Assembly: GCF_001618955.1 (NCBI RefSeq)
Contig: NZ_LVYV01000053.1
Span: 124,001-188,000 of the forward strand
Length of the DNA: 64,000 bases
Reading direction: 5' to 3'
DNA from: Tardiphaga robiniae
GTDB taxonomy: Bacteria > Pseudomonadota > Alphaproteobacteria > Rhizobiales > Xanthobacteraceae
Shown here: positions 52,626 through 62,400 of the stretch, in pieces
Layout: each line of letters opens with the position of its first letter
Position numbering within the stretch: the stretch's first letter is position 1
Notes under the pieces: generated by a model
Databases searched by the model: none
The model's input: the letters and a program-made list of their open reading frames with translations, nothing else
What the model was told of the DNA's origin: nothing
Program-made: the position numbers and the translations under genes

Positions 52626-53279
52626 TTAATGCATCACGGGCGGACGCTCGTATCTTTTCGCTGCGATTACGGCCTCACGCCGATTGCGAACCTTGAGCTT
52701 GTGCCAAAGGTCTATCATGTGTTTTTCGAGAGTCGTTTCGCTGATCCGAAGCGCTATCGCGATCTCCGCGTCGTTCTTTCCAACCATGAGCAACCGCATG
52801 ATCTGGCGCTCCCGAACGTTGAGTATGAGGGCTTTAGCTGCCTTTCGCCTCAGAGGTGCATCTCGCAGCTTCGCTATCACGTCGTTTGCGAAGAGCCTCG
52901 TGATGTAGGTTTCTCCGACTTTAGCCGACTTGATTGCTTGTACAAGCTCGGCTGAAGTACTGCCCTTCATGACATATCCGGTTGCGCCGGCATCGAGCGC
53001 CAGGATTGCTGGCTCTACACCTTCCGCTCCGGTGAAAGTTACAACTCTGGTATTGGGAGATATCCGAATTGCCGTCGTGATCACTTTGCAAACGTCGTCG
53101 TCCATTAAAAGATCAACGACGATAACTTCTGGCTCATGAGACTCGCAAATATCAAGGATATCCTGCGCCGACTTCCCTGTTGCAACGACCTTGAAATCTC
53201 CAGAGCGAGACAATAGCTGTACCAACCCCTCAAGCATGAGAGGGTGGTCGTCTACCAAAGCTACCGTAATCAGAGGCAT
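52626..53279 (-). CDS. NarL/FixJ-family response regulator 2
   Basis: A 217-residue regulator with receiver pocket D10-D11, phospho-acceptor Asp56 (VIVVDLLMDDD), Thr in FTGAEG and Lys in MKGSTSAEL. The DNA-binding part reads RERQIMRLLMVGKNDAEIAI then ALRISETTLEKHM. It is plainly a paralogue of the regulator at 50743 (same phrases VALVDDHPL, LDAGA-GYV-KGS, GETYIT, APLRR-A) but has changed recognition-helix residues (ETTLEKHM against EKTVRNYM). It has no kinase of its own and converges on the acyltransferase gene. Confidence 0.92.
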   Translation of the reverse strand: MPLITVALVDDHPLMLEGLVQLLSRSGDFKVVATGKSAQDILDICESHEPEVIVVDLLMDDDVCKVITTAIRISPNTRVVTFTGAEGVEPAILALDAGATGYVMKGSTSAELVQAIKSAKVGETYITRLFANDVIAKLRDAPLRRKAAKALILNVRERQIMRLLMVGKNDAEIAIALRISETTLEKHMIDLWHKLKVRNRREAVIAAKRYERPPVMH

Positions 53280-53499
53280 CGCAACCTTCCGCGCCTGTCA
53301 CACCCTTCATACGCTGACTTGAGCCCGCATTCAACGACATTGCATTTCAGCAGGTGAATGTTAAGGCGACATTTAGGCGATAGTCGCACCGCGATGCGTT
53401 GCTGGGCAAGTGATCAAGCAATGCAAAGTCGAAAATCCCAACAAGCATGATTGGGCGCTCCTGCCGATTTCTTTCAGTTGAAGTTAGAGTCCGGCCCTC

Positions 53500-53670
53500 T
53501 AAAGGACCGCCAGCCGCCGATAGCCGACTGCAGTTGGCTAGCTCGCGCAGTTGAACGTGTAGTTCGGCATCGGGCGCCCGCGCACGACGTCCGCGGCCGA
53601 ATTTGGCCTTCTGGCTATACAGCGTCGCTTCCAAGTCGCCGTGCTTGCGCGCCAGATCGGCGGCTTTCAC
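53500..53670 (-). pseudogene. Relic of an IS3-family transposase
   Basis: Minus strand reads MKAADLARKHGDLEATLYSQ then KAKFGRGRR, the helix-turn-helix of IS3 OrfA (pattern AD-aRKhGvSeaTlY-WKakyGG), joined to APDAELHVQLRELAN, the OrfB opening. Catalytic DDE parts are absent. It lies in the 53280-54235 gap, which otherwise has only the phosphoesterase relic. Confidence 0.6.
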
Positions 53671-53698
53671 CCCTCATGCTCGCGCTATCCGAAGCCAT

Positions 53699-53995
53699 AT
53701 CGCTTGGCACACGATCACGGACACGCGACGCCTGCTCGTCACCCGCAATCGCATCGCGCTGGACACCGGAGCGTATGGGACCGGACACCTGACGACGCTC
53801 ATCATCGACCCTGTCTCGGATTCGCTTGATTTCGCCTGGACTGTACAATCGGATTCCGAAGTCACGGTCGAATTTACTGGGCCTGACGTCACGAGCGTTC
53901 CGGAAGGTCACCAAAATTACTTCAACACGATCTCTAAGACGCAATCGGCGCGATAGGTTTGACCTTCTAAGTCGTCTCGATGAAATCACTGCAAT
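53699..53995 (+). pseudogene. Relic of a metallophosphoesterase C-terminus, copy 2
   Basis: Reads WHTITDTRRLLVTRNRIALD then TGAYGTGHLTTLIIDPVSDS and LDFAWTVQSDSEV, matching the end of Ser/Thr-type metallophosphoesterases (GHT ... NIDTGAY-TGRLT). The N-terminal metal-binding half is replaced by the IS3 relic. The same segment recurs at 35793-36030, in direct orientation. 53996-54235 contains no gene I can support. Confidence 0.6.
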
Positions 53996-54235
53996 CGATA
54001 GCCGTGAATGAGGTACGGACTTTCCTGAAGGTCCGTAACCCCGATGGTGCTGCAAAACCGCGCTGCAGGACGTCACCGTCTTCATGCTCCATGACCCGCC
54101 TCGACACGTTGCGGCTGCTCGTGTCGAGCATCAAGGCGTGTGTGAAGCCCGTCTGGATTGATCGGCCGTTCGCGTTCTTCGCGCACGCGCATCTGCACGG
54201 CTAACCCTAAGGAACGATCGGGCGGCCCTTCCCGC

Positions 54236-55576
54236 TCAGCGTTGATCGGCGGCGCCGGAGCGCCTGTCGGCGAGCGGCAGCGTCACGCGCACCGTGAGGC
54301 CCCTCCCCGCGTTGCCGTCCACGCTATGGAGATCGATGGTGCCGTCGTAACGATCTACAATGCGCCGGACGATCGACAGCCCCAATCCGGTCCCGTCACC
54401 GCGGGGCCGGACTCCGCGGAAGAACGGCTCGAAGATGCGTTCCATGTCCTGCCCCAGGATACCGGGCCCGCTGTCTTCTATCTGAAGCACAGCCGCGCCA
54501 TCCCTGTTGTGCAGGCTCACGTCGATGGTGCCGCCCTCCGGCGTATATCTGATGGCATTGTCGATGAGATTGCGCGCCAGCATGGCAAGCGCGAGCGGTT
54601 CGGCCCGCAGCGCGGCGGCATCGACATGGGTGAATCCGAGATCGATGCCGGAATGCCGTGCTTCCGGAAGCAGATCGGCAACCACCTCCTTGACGATGCG
54701 GTCGAAGGCTTCCTCCGCCAGCGCGGCGGACGGCGCCTGGTCGTATCTGGCGAACGCGAGGAGCTGTTCCAGCAGGTGCGCGGTCCGGCGAATCCCCGAT
54801 CGGAGCGAATCCATCCGTTGCCGGGCGTCGTCCGACAGCGTGGACCGGTCGAGGTTGTCGGCCTGCAGCGACAAAGCGGTGATCGGACTGCGCAGTTCAT
54901 GGGCCGCGTCGGCGACGAACCGTCTTTGCCGGTCAAACATGGTCGCGATGCGGTCGAGCAGGCGGTTGATGGAGTCGACGAAGGGAAGCAGCTCCTTCGG
55001 AATTCCTTCGGTCGGCAGCCGTTCGAGATGATCGGTCTGTTTGGCATCTAGTGCCTCCGCCAGTCGTGATAGCGGGCGCAGGCTCCGATCCACGACGATG
55101 CCGATCAGCAGCATCAGTCCGGGCACCAGAAGACCCAGGGGCACGATCGTCCGAAGCGCGCTGTCCTGGGCGACTTCGTCGCGGCTGGCCGTCGGTTGGC
55201 CGACGGCAACGCGGGTGCCGTCGCTTCGCGTCCGGACGAAGACCCGCCACCGCTCTCCCGCCCGCGTGACGGTCTGAAGGCCGTCGGGTAGATCAGGCGG
55301 CAGTGGATGCCTCGCGCTCGGCGCCGCACCGTCGGCACGGGACGTCAATTCCTCGACGACGAGCCTCGCCTCTTCGTCAACGCCCGGATCGCCGGGCTGA
55401 TCGGTCAAGCGGCTCTTCGCCGCCAGCGACGCGACCTGCAGCAGCACGGAATCCTGAAGCTCGATCGCTTCGTCGAACGCCCATCGGAAGGCGAGATAGC
55501 CCGCCGCCAGACCGGTTCCTATAATGAAGACGGTCAGTCCCGCAAAGAGACGGCCGCGCAGCGAAGACATCAACAT
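54236..55576 (-). CDS. OmpR-system sensor histidine kinase
   Basis: A 446-residue inner-membrane kinase. Two membrane helices at about 9-31 and 144-163 enclose a 110-residue periplasmic sensor; a HAMP-like linker (RSLRPLSRLAEALDA) follows. The H box is FVADAAHELRSPITAL with His226; N box NLIDNAIRYTPEGG; G1 EDSGPGI; F box FEPFFRG; G2 GDGTGLGLSIVRRI. The start ATG at 55576 overlaps the end of the response regulator gene by 7 bases, so the two are translationally coupled. Organisation resembles QseC/PmrB-class kinases next to PepSY proteins. Confidence 0.92.
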   Translation of the reverse strand: MLMSSLRGRLFAGLTVFIIGTGLAAGYLAFRWAFDEAIELQDSVLLQVASLAAKSRLTDQPGDPGVDEEARLVVEELTSRADGAAPSARHPLPPDLPDGLQTVTRAGERWRVFVRTRSDGTRVAVGQPTASRDEVAQDSALRTIVPLGLLVPGLMLLIGIVVDRSLRPLSRLAEALDAKQTDHLERLPTEGIPKELLPFVDSINRLLDRIATMFDRQRRFVADAAHELRSPITALSLQADNLDRSTLSDDARQRMDSLRSGIRRTAHLLEQLLAFARYDQAPSAALAEEAFDRIVKEVVADLLPEARHSGIDLGFTHVDAAALRAEPLALAMLARNLIDNAIRYTPEGGTIDVSLHNRDGAAVLQIEDSGPGILGQDMERIFEPFFRGVRPRGDGTGLGLSIVRRIVDRYDGTIDLHSVDGNAGRGLTVRVTLPLADRRSGAADQR

Positions 55577-56238
55577 GGCCGGTCCACCATCCATCCAACG
55601 CCGCGAACGTTCCGGATGGCCGCCGCTCCGATCTTCTTGCGTATGGCATGGATCAGGAATTCGACGGCATTGCTCTCGACCTCTTCGTTCCAACCGTAAA
55701 TATGCCGCTCGAGGTCGATGCGCGACAGGATGGTGCCCGGCCGCAGCAGGAGGGCTTGCAGCAACGCGAATTCCCGTGCGGTCAGCCGCGATATCTCGCC
55801 CGCGTGCGCCACTTCGTGGGTCGCGGGATCCAGGCTGATCGCTCCGTTGCTCAAGACCGCGGATCCGCCGCTTCCCTGCCGCCTCAGGATCGCCCGCATG
55901 CGCGCGAGCAACTCGCGCATCTCGAACGGCTTGACGATGTAGTCGTCCGCCCCGAGGTCAAGCCCCCGGATCCGGTCGTCGATCGCGTCGCGCGCCGTCA
56001 CGATGATCACTGGCAACCGATGTCCCGTCTTTCGGAACTGCCTCAAGACCTCGGTCCCGTCCGGGGTCGGCAGCCCCAGGTCCAATAGCACGAGGTCGTA
56101 GGTCTCGGCGCTCGCAGCTTCGATGCCGCTCCCGCCGTCCGTAACCCAGTCGACGGCGTATGAGGCGTCTCTGAGTGCCTGGACGACGGCCGCGCCGATC
56201 ATCCGGTCGTCCTCGATCAAAAGAATGCGCATGTCCAT
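55570..56238 (-). CDS. OmpR/QseB-type response regulator
   Basis: A 222-residue regulator with receiver pocket E9-D10-D11, phospho-acceptor Asp53 (LVLLDLGLPTPDG), Thr and Lys of the switch (TARDAID, VKPFEMREL) and a C-terminal winged helix (LTAREFALLQALLLRPGTIL, SNAVEFLIHAIRKKIG, IRNVRGVGWMVD). It is cotranscribed with the PepSY gene upstream and the kinase downstream. Direct repeats with 11-base period in the promoter region of PepSY and the divergent COG4705 gene fit binding by this class of regulator. Confidence 0.94.
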   Translation of the reverse strand: MDMRILLIEDDRMIGAAVVQALRDASYAVDWVTDGGSGIEAASAETYDLVLLDLGLPTPDGTEVLRQFRKTGHRLPVIIVTARDAIDDRIRGLDLGADDYIVKPFEMRELLARMRAILRRQGSGGSAVLSNGAISLDPATHEVAHAGEISRLTAREFALLQALLLRPGTILSRIDLERHIYGWNEEVESNAVEFLIHAIRKKIGAAAIRNVRGVGWMVDRPC

Positions 56239-56295
56239 CCTTCAGGCGACCGAGGGCGGATACCGCCACCGGTCGCGGTCGCAAACTAACGAGGT

Positions 56296-56631
56296 TCAAT
56301 CTGCCTTGTCACCTTCGTCGTCGGAATCCGCCGCATCCTTCGTCGATGCGATCACCGTGCCCGCGTCCGCATCGATCCTCACGTCGAACATGTCGGTGCC
56401 GCCGGCGACTTCTACATCGTAGGCCCACCGCCCGTCCTTGCCCTTTTCGTATTCCGCCCGGACCGCCTTTCCGCCCGCATGTTTTTCGGCGGCCGCGACC
56501 GCGGCTCCCATCGATGTCCTGGCTTGTGCCACGTTACCCGCCTCGTGGGACGCCGTCCTGGCGTCGTCAGCAAGAGCGGTCGCGGAAGTCATGACGGCAG
56601 CGGCGCAAACGATCATCTTCAGCTTTTTCAT
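56296..56631 (-). CDS. Periplasmic PepSY-domain protein
   Basis: A 111-residue secreted protein: signal peptide MKKLKMIVCAAAVMTSATAL-ADD, then a PepSY domain (MGAAVAAAEKHAGGKAVRAE, RWAYDVEVAGGTDMFDVRID, DAGTVIAS) and an acidic tail DAADSDDEGDKAD. Start at MKKL is used; upstream residues in the longer frame do not fit a signal peptide. First gene of the PepSY-regulator-kinase operon; such small PepSY proteins often act as accessory sensors or are regulon outputs. Confidence 0.87.
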   Translation of the reverse strand: MKKLKMIVCAAAVMTSATALADDARTASHEAGNVAQARTSMGAAVAAAEKHAGGKAVRAEYEKGKDGRWAYDVEVAGGTDMFDVRIDADAGTVIASTKDAADSDDEGDKAD

Positions 56632-56675
56632 TTTATCTTCTCCAAAAAGCCCCTCGCTCCGTCTGACCCAAGTCA

Positions 56676-56691
56676 CTTAGCGGCACCTTAG
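56676..56691. promoter_or_regulatory. Direct-repeat box CTTAG-N6-CTTAG
   Basis: CTTAG at 56676-56680 and 56687-56691, an 11-base period (one helical turn), as in PmrA/QseB-class operators (CTTAA-type repeats). It lies 45 bases upstream of the PepSY start. Binding is inferred. Confidence 0.5.
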
Positions 56692-56741
56692 CCCTTTTCG
56701 GCCTGACGAGCGCGCACGACCGTTCACAGGCAGATCTCCTT

Positions 56742-56757
56742 CTAAGTCGTCGCTAAG
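56742..56757. promoter_or_regulatory. Direct-repeat box CTAAG-N6-CTAAG
   Basis: CTAAG at 56742-56746 and 56753-56757, the same 11-base period on the other strand (CTAAG is the complement of CTTAG). It lies 63 bases upstream of the COG4705-like start, facing the opposite way to the box at 56676, as expected for a shared divergent promoter controlled by one regulator. Confidence 0.5.
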
Positions 56758-56819
56758 TCCGCAGTCCTAACGATGAGGAAGGGCGCACGAACTTCGACGG
56801 CGCCGCAAAGGGGAACGAC

Positions 56820-57593
56820 ATGAATGTCGCCGAACAACACACTGCCCGTTTTCGAAACAAGGTCCCCCAGGTGACGCTCGTATTTTGGGCGATCAAGGTC
56901 ATGTCCACGACGGTCGGCGAGACCGGCGCCGACTATCTGGCGGTCCATGCCGGTTTGGGCACTGCCGCGACGGACGGCATCACGCTGACGTTGTTGGTCG
57001 CGGCATTGACGCTTCAGATGCGGATGTCGCACTACGTCCCCTGGATCTACTGGCTGACCGTGGTGCTGGTCAGCGTCGTCGGCACTCAGATCACCGACGC
57101 GCTCACCGATGCAATGGGCGTGAGTCTCTACGTCAGCACGCCGATTTTCGCGGCGACATTGGCCGCGACGTTCGCGCTCTGGTTCACAGCGGAGCGAACG
57201 CTCTCGATCCACACGATCGTCACGGCACGGCGCGAGCTGTTCTACTGGACCGCCATCCTTTTCACGTTCGCCCTGGGCACGGCGGCGGGCGATCTTGCGA
57301 CCGAGGCCGTGGGTCTCGGTTTCAATCTTGGCGTCGTCGTCTTCGGCGCGATGATCGCCGTCGTCACGGCGGCGTACTACCTCGGCGCGAACGCGGTATC
57401 GTGCTTCTGGGTCGGCTACATCCTGACAAGACCTCTCGGAGCTTCGCTCGGCGATCTGCTTTCTCAATCGCGCGAATATGGCGGGCTGGGTCTCGGCTCG
57501 GTCTACACCAGCCTCGGCTTTCTCACCGTCATCATTGCGCTTGTCGCAGTCCTCACGCTGCACCGTTCGACGATCATGAACGAGCGGGCATGA
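56820..57593 (+). CDS. COG4705-like multi-span membrane protein 1
   Basis: A 257-residue integral membrane protein with about eight helices and an internal repeat: [20 protein letters not shown] ... [10 protein letters not shown], mirrored by [20 protein letters not shown] ... [15 protein letters not shown]. Conserved polar spots (T-x-G-E-T-x-x-D, G-T-x-x-x-D, T-R-P-L-G-A-S-x-G-D) recur in each half and could line a transport path. Matches the uncharacterised COG4705 family. Probable inner-membrane transporter or redox-linked protein; function unknown. First of three genes that are likely one operon. Confidence 0.75.
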   Translation: MNVAEQHTARFRNKVPQVTLVFWAIKVMSTTVGETGADYLAVHAGLGTAATDGITLTLLVAALTLQMRMSHYVPWIYWLTVVLVSVVGTQITDALTDAMGVSLYVSTPIFAATLAATFALWFTAERTLSIHTIVTARRELFYWTAILFTFALGTAAGDLATEAVGLGFNLGVVVFGAMIAVVTAAYYLGANAVSCFWVGYILTRPLGASLGDLLSQSREYGGLGLGSVYTSLGFLTVIIALVAVLTLHRSTIMNERA

Positions 57594-57631
57594 GCCTATC
57601 AACACAAACCTGTCGAAAATGGAGATCGAAC

Positions 57632-58039
57632 ATGTCGACCCGAATGACCTTTCTTAGGATTGTCCTGTCGTTGCTGCTTGGTGCGAGTCCGCTGTCCGGC
57701 GCGCTTTTCTCGGCGCCGTTCGTCGGCGGGGCCGCCCAGGCGCAGGCGCCGAAATTGGGAAACCTCGCATCGTTCCGGACCATCGTGGCAGACAGCAAGG
57801 CTTTGCTGGACAAGAACGATCTCCCCGGCGCGAAGGCGCGCCTGAAGGATCTCGAGACGGCTTGGGACGAGGCGGAAGCCGGATTGAAGCCGCGCGCTGC
57901 CGCGGATTGGCACACGCTCGACAAGGCGATCGACCGCGCACTCACCGCGGTCAGGGCCACGTCGCCGGATCTCGGCGCGTGCAGGTCCGCGGTCGACGAC
58001 GTCGTCATCACGATCGATCGGGTCGCAGGCAAACCCTAA
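57632..58039 (+). CDS. Small secreted helical protein between the two membrane-protein genes
   Basis: A 135-residue protein with a long signal peptide ([20 protein letters not shown] ... GGAAQAQA) and a mature helical domain ([60 protein letters not shown]). GGAG is placed 8 bases before the ATG. Its mature part is helical and charged, similar in style to periplasmic partner proteins; no family recognised. It sits between the two paralogous COG4705 genes. Confidence 0.7.
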   Translation: MSTRMTFLRIVLSLLLGASPLSGALFSAPFVGGAAQAQAPKLGNLASFRTIVADSKALLDKNDLPGAKARLKDLETAWDEAEAGLKPRAAADWHTLDKAIDRALTAVRATSPDLGACRSAVDDVVITIDRVAGKP

Positions 58040-58084
58040 CCAAAGCAGATTCTCAGACGCTTCATCGAAACAGGAAGACACTCC

Positions 58085-58843
58085 ATGCAGTATCGTTCGA
58101 AGGACAGCCCGAACAAGCTACCCGCCGTCACCTTGGGCTTCTGGGTCGTCAAGATCGCAGCAACCACGCTGGGGGAAACCGGAGGCGATGCCGTCACGAT
58201 GTCGATGCATCTGGGTTATCTCGTCGGAACGGCGATCTTCGCGACACTCTTCATCGTCGCCGTAGCCGCCCAGATCAGCGTCCGGAGATTCCATCCATTC
58301 CTTTACTGGGCGGTCATCGTGGCGACGACGACGGCGGGCACGACGCTCGCCGACTTTGTGGACCGGTCTCTCGGCATAGGATATCTCGGCGGTAGTTCGC
58401 TGCTTCTCGTTCTACTGCTGCTGTCGCTCGCGGTCTGGTACCGCGCGCTAGGCACCGTGTCGGTGGAAAGCGTCGTCACGCCGAAGGCGCAAGTATTCTA
58501 TTGGACGACGATCATGTTCTCGCAGACCCTGGGTACCGCACTCGGCGACTGGATGGCTGATTCCACGGGATTGGGCTATAGCGGCGGGGCGCTGGTTTTC
58601 GGAGCAGCCTTAGCCATCGTCGTAGCAGCCTACTACTGGACGGACGTCTCCCGCACGGTTCTGTTCTGGGCAGCCTTCATCCTCACACGTCCGCTAGGCG
58701 CCACGGTCGGCGACTTCCTGGACAAACCACTCGCCAACGGCGGCCTCGCCCTGAGCCGATACGCCGCCACCGCGGTGCTCGCTGCGTTCATTGTCGCCTG
58801 CATCGCCCTGATTCCGCAGCGGGCGGGACGGCATCCGGCTTGA
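58085..58843 (+). CDS. COG4705-like multi-span membrane protein 2
   Basis: A 252-residue paralogue of the protein at 56820, with the same repeated signature: [69 protein letters not shown]. The N-terminal charged start QYRSKDSPNKLPAVTLG matches NKVPQVTLV of its paralogue. Two such proteins in one operon suggest a heteromeric complex or two specificities. Function unknown. Confidence 0.75.
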   Translation: MQYRSKDSPNKLPAVTLGFWVVKIAATTLGETGGDAVTMSMHLGYLVGTAIFATLFIVAVAAQISVRRFHPFLYWAVIVATTTAGTTLADFVDRSLGIGYLGGSSLLLVLLLLSLAVWYRALGTVSVESVVTPKAQVFYWTTIMFSQTLGTALGDWMADSTGLGYSGGALVFGAALAIVVAAYYWTDVSRTVLFWAAFILTRPLGATVGDFLDKPLANGGLALSRYAATAVLAAFIVACIALIPQRAGRHPA

Positions 58844-58983
58844 ACGTCCCGACGCATCCCGACATTCGGTCCGGGACGTGGCTGCCGCTCGTGCCCCTAC
58901 GATGCATCTCCCCCGGGGCGCCAGCTGTGGCGAGACATGTCGCCTGCCATAGGCCTCCTGCGAGGGCGTCCGGGCACGTCGGT

Positions 58984-59244
58984 TCAGTTCGTGACTCCGT
59001 CGGACAAAAAGAATGACGGCGGTGTCGCGCGCTGGGCCGTCGACGTACAGGGGCGCCTTGCGGAGAAATTGCAGTCCCGCTTCGGGATGGTCGCGATCAC
59101 TTCAAAGGTCCATGCGGCGCTACCGACGACGACGAGAATCCATGCGCATGCAACACCGTTCAGCAGCATCCTGTGAGCGTAGTCGTCCTCGTCCGCTTGT
59201 AGCGGCTTGCGGGGGAACGGAATGACGTTGTTCGGCTGGTCCAT
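58984..59244 (-). CDS. Small hypothetical membrane protein
   Basis: An 86-residue protein, MDQPNNVIPFPRKPLQADED then YAHRMLLNGVACAWILVVVG and SAAWTFEVIATI, with one membrane helix at about 29-48 and a basic Cys-containing tail. ATG at 59244 has GGAG further upstream than usual. No family recognised; the remaining 59245-59474 contains nothing gene-like. Confidence 0.5.
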   Translation of the reverse strand: MDQPNNVIPFPRKPLQADEDDYAHRMLLNGVACAWILVVVGSAAWTFEVIATIPKRDCNFSARRPCTSTAQRATPPSFFLSDGVTN

Positions 59245-59474
59245 GGCTCATCGATCCGCTCCGGCAAGGTTATCCTTCTGAATGGTTCGCGGCAACCGGA
59301 AACCGGGGTCGGCACTGGTGTCTCGAGTTTTTGCCGTTCGTTCCGCCCCGACGGACAACTCTTGGACGGGCGCGGAATGGCGTCATCCACCGCAAGCCGT
59401 TGCACTTGCAGGTGGGTAGAACAGCCGACGCGCGCGCGAAACCTTCCAAGGATTCATTACTAGCGAGAACGCGG

Positions 59475-62400
59475 TCACTGCTTCATTCCTCCGAACCGGC
59501 CGTAGAGCGCCGGCAGCACGACGAGCGTCAGAAGCGTCGCCGTGATCAGGCCGCCGATGACGACGGTCGCAAGCGGCCGCTGAACCTCGGCGCCCGTGCC
59601 GGTCGCCAGCGCCATCGGCACGAAGCCCAGCGACGCGACGAGCGCGGTCATGACGACAGGCCTGAAGCGTGTCAGCGCTCCGTCCCGCACGGCTTCGCCG
59701 ACGGGCATTCCGTCGCCGATCAATTGCCTGATCCGGGTAAGCATGACGAGACCGTTCAGCACGGCGACGCCGGACAACGCGATGAATCCGACGGCGGCGG
59801 AGATGGAAAAGGGCATGCCGCGGAGCCAAAGCGCGGCAATGCCGCCCGTCAACGCCAACGGCACCGCGCTAAAGACCAAGAGGGCATCCCTGAACGAGCC
59901 GAGAGCGCCGAACAGAAGCAGATAGATCAGCGCGAAGCAGCCCGGCACGACGAGCATCAGCCGCTGGCGCGCGACCGCGAAATTCTCGAACTGACCGCCC
60001 CATGCCAGATAGCTTCCGGGCGGCAGCTTCACTTGCTCCGCCACCTTGGCCTGCACCTCGCCGACCAGAGATCCGATGTCGCGGCCCCGTACCTCCGCCG
60101 TCGCAACCACGCGTCGCTTGCCGTTTTCGCGGCTGATCTGGTTCACGCCGTCCGTCTGCTCCAGCGTCGCGATGACGCCGAGCGGGATCGACGCCGTGGG
60201 TCCTCCGTCGCTGGTGCGTGGCAACGGTACCGGCAGATTCCGGATCGCATCGACGTCGTTGCGCAGCACATCGTTCAGACGGACGAGTATCTGAAACCGC
60301 CGGTCTCCCTCAAAGACCAGTCCGGCAGGTCGACCGCCGACCGCGGTCTCGATGACGTCCTGAACGTCCGCAAGATTCAGCCCGCGCCGGGCGATCTCCG
60401 CCTTGTCGATCCTGATTTCGAGAAACGGCAGGCCGGCGGTCTCCTCGACCTTGACGCTTTCCGCGCCTTCGACGGTCCGAAGCACGTCGGAAATGCGGGA
60501 AGCGGCCGTCTGCATCGCGCCGAAGTCGTCACCGAACACCTTGACCCCGAGATCCTCTCGCACGCCGGCGATGAGTTCGTTGAAACGCATCTGGATCGGC
60601 TGGGAGAAACCGAGCTTGTTGCCGGGCAGCTTGCTCGCTTCGGCCTCGATCTTCGCGATCAGGTCCTGCTTGGTCATCGAAGGATTCGACCACTCCTTCT
60701 GCGGCTTGACGATGATGTAGGTGTCGGACGCATTGGGGGGCATGGGATCGGCCGCGAGATCCGGGGTACCCGTCCGCGAGAACGTGAACGCCACTTCGGG
60801 AATCCTGCTGATCAGCTTCTCGATCTGGAGCTGCATCGCCTGCGATTGCGTAATCGACGTGCTCGGAACGCGCTTCACCTCCATGACGATGTTCTTTTCG
60901 TCCAGCGTCGGGGTGAATTCCTGGCCCAGGGTCGAGAAGAGGATCAGCGCGCCGGCGAACAGGAGCGCCGCCGCGACCGCGATCGGCGCAGGACGGGCCA
61001 TGACCCGCGACAGCAGCGGGACGTAGGCCGATTTCAAGCCGTGAACGATGAAGTTCTCCTTCTCGCGCACCGGGTTCGTGATCGCGATCGCGATGGCCGC
61101 GGGAACGAAGGTCAGGGACATGACGAACGCCACGGCCAGCGCGATCATCACGGTCAGCGCCATCGGCTCGAAGGTCTTTCCTTCGACGCCGGTGAAAGCG
61201 AGGAGCGGCGCGTAGACGAGGATGATGATCGCCTGCCCGTAGACCGTGGGGCGGATCATCTCGATCGTCGAAGCTGAAACGGTCTGTAGTCTTTCTTCCC
61301 GGTTCAACGTCCGCCCGAGTTCGGTCTGCCGCTCCGCGAAATGGCGCAGGCTGTTCTCCGCGATGATCACCGCACCGTCGACAATGAGGCCGAAGTCCAG
61401 AGCGCCGAGGCTCATGAGGTTTGCGCTGATGCGCCCGCCGAGCATGCCGGTGGCCGTAATCATCATGGTGATTGGGATCACGCATGCCGTCACCAAGGCG
61501 GCGCGGAAATTGCCCAGCATCAGAAACAGCACAGCCACGACGAGCAAGGCGCCCTCGGCCAGATTGGTCGCCACGGTCCGGATCGTCGCATCGACCAGTT
61601 CGGTGCGGTTCAGCACAGTCCGCGCCCGGATGCCGGACGGCAGCGTCTTGTTGATCTCATCGATCTTCGCGCCGGCGGCCGCCGCCACCGTCCGGCTGTT
61701 CTCGCCGACGAGCATCAGCGCCGTTCCCAGAACGATTTCATGCCCGTTCGAACTCGCGCTGCCCGTGCGCAATTCCCTACCGATCGCCACCTCGGCGATG
61801 TCCTGGACGCGTACCGGTACCCCGCCGCGGGTGCTGACGACGATCCGGGCGATGTCGTCGGCATTCTCGACCCGCCCCGCGGCGCGCACCACAAGGCCTT
61901 CTCCGTTCTGCTCGATGTAGTTCGCGCCTCGGCTCGCGTTGTTCTTCTCGATGGCCGTGATGATCTGGTCCAGCGTGATGCCGAGCCCGATCAGCTTCTG
62001 CGGATCCGGTTGGACCTGGAACTGCTTGACGAAGCCGCCTATGGCGTCCGCGCCGGCGACGCCCCGCACGCTCCTCATCTGCGGCCGGATGATCCAATCC
62101 TGCACGGTGCGGAGGTAGACTGTCCGATTGAACTCGTCGGCCAGGCGCTCTCCCTCGGGTGTGAGATAGCTGCCGTCGCTCTGCCAACCCGGCTCGCCGT
62201 CGCGGACCGGCGCGCCGGTCCCCGGTTTCTCGAACTCCACGGCCCACCAGTAGATCTCGCCGAGGCCGGTCGAGACTGGCCCGAGACGCACGTCCACGTT
62301 GGGCGGCAGAAGCGACCTCGCGTCGTTGACGCGCTCGTTCACCATCTGCCGGGCGAAATAGATATTGGTGCGGTCCGCGAAGACCACGGTAATCTGCGCG

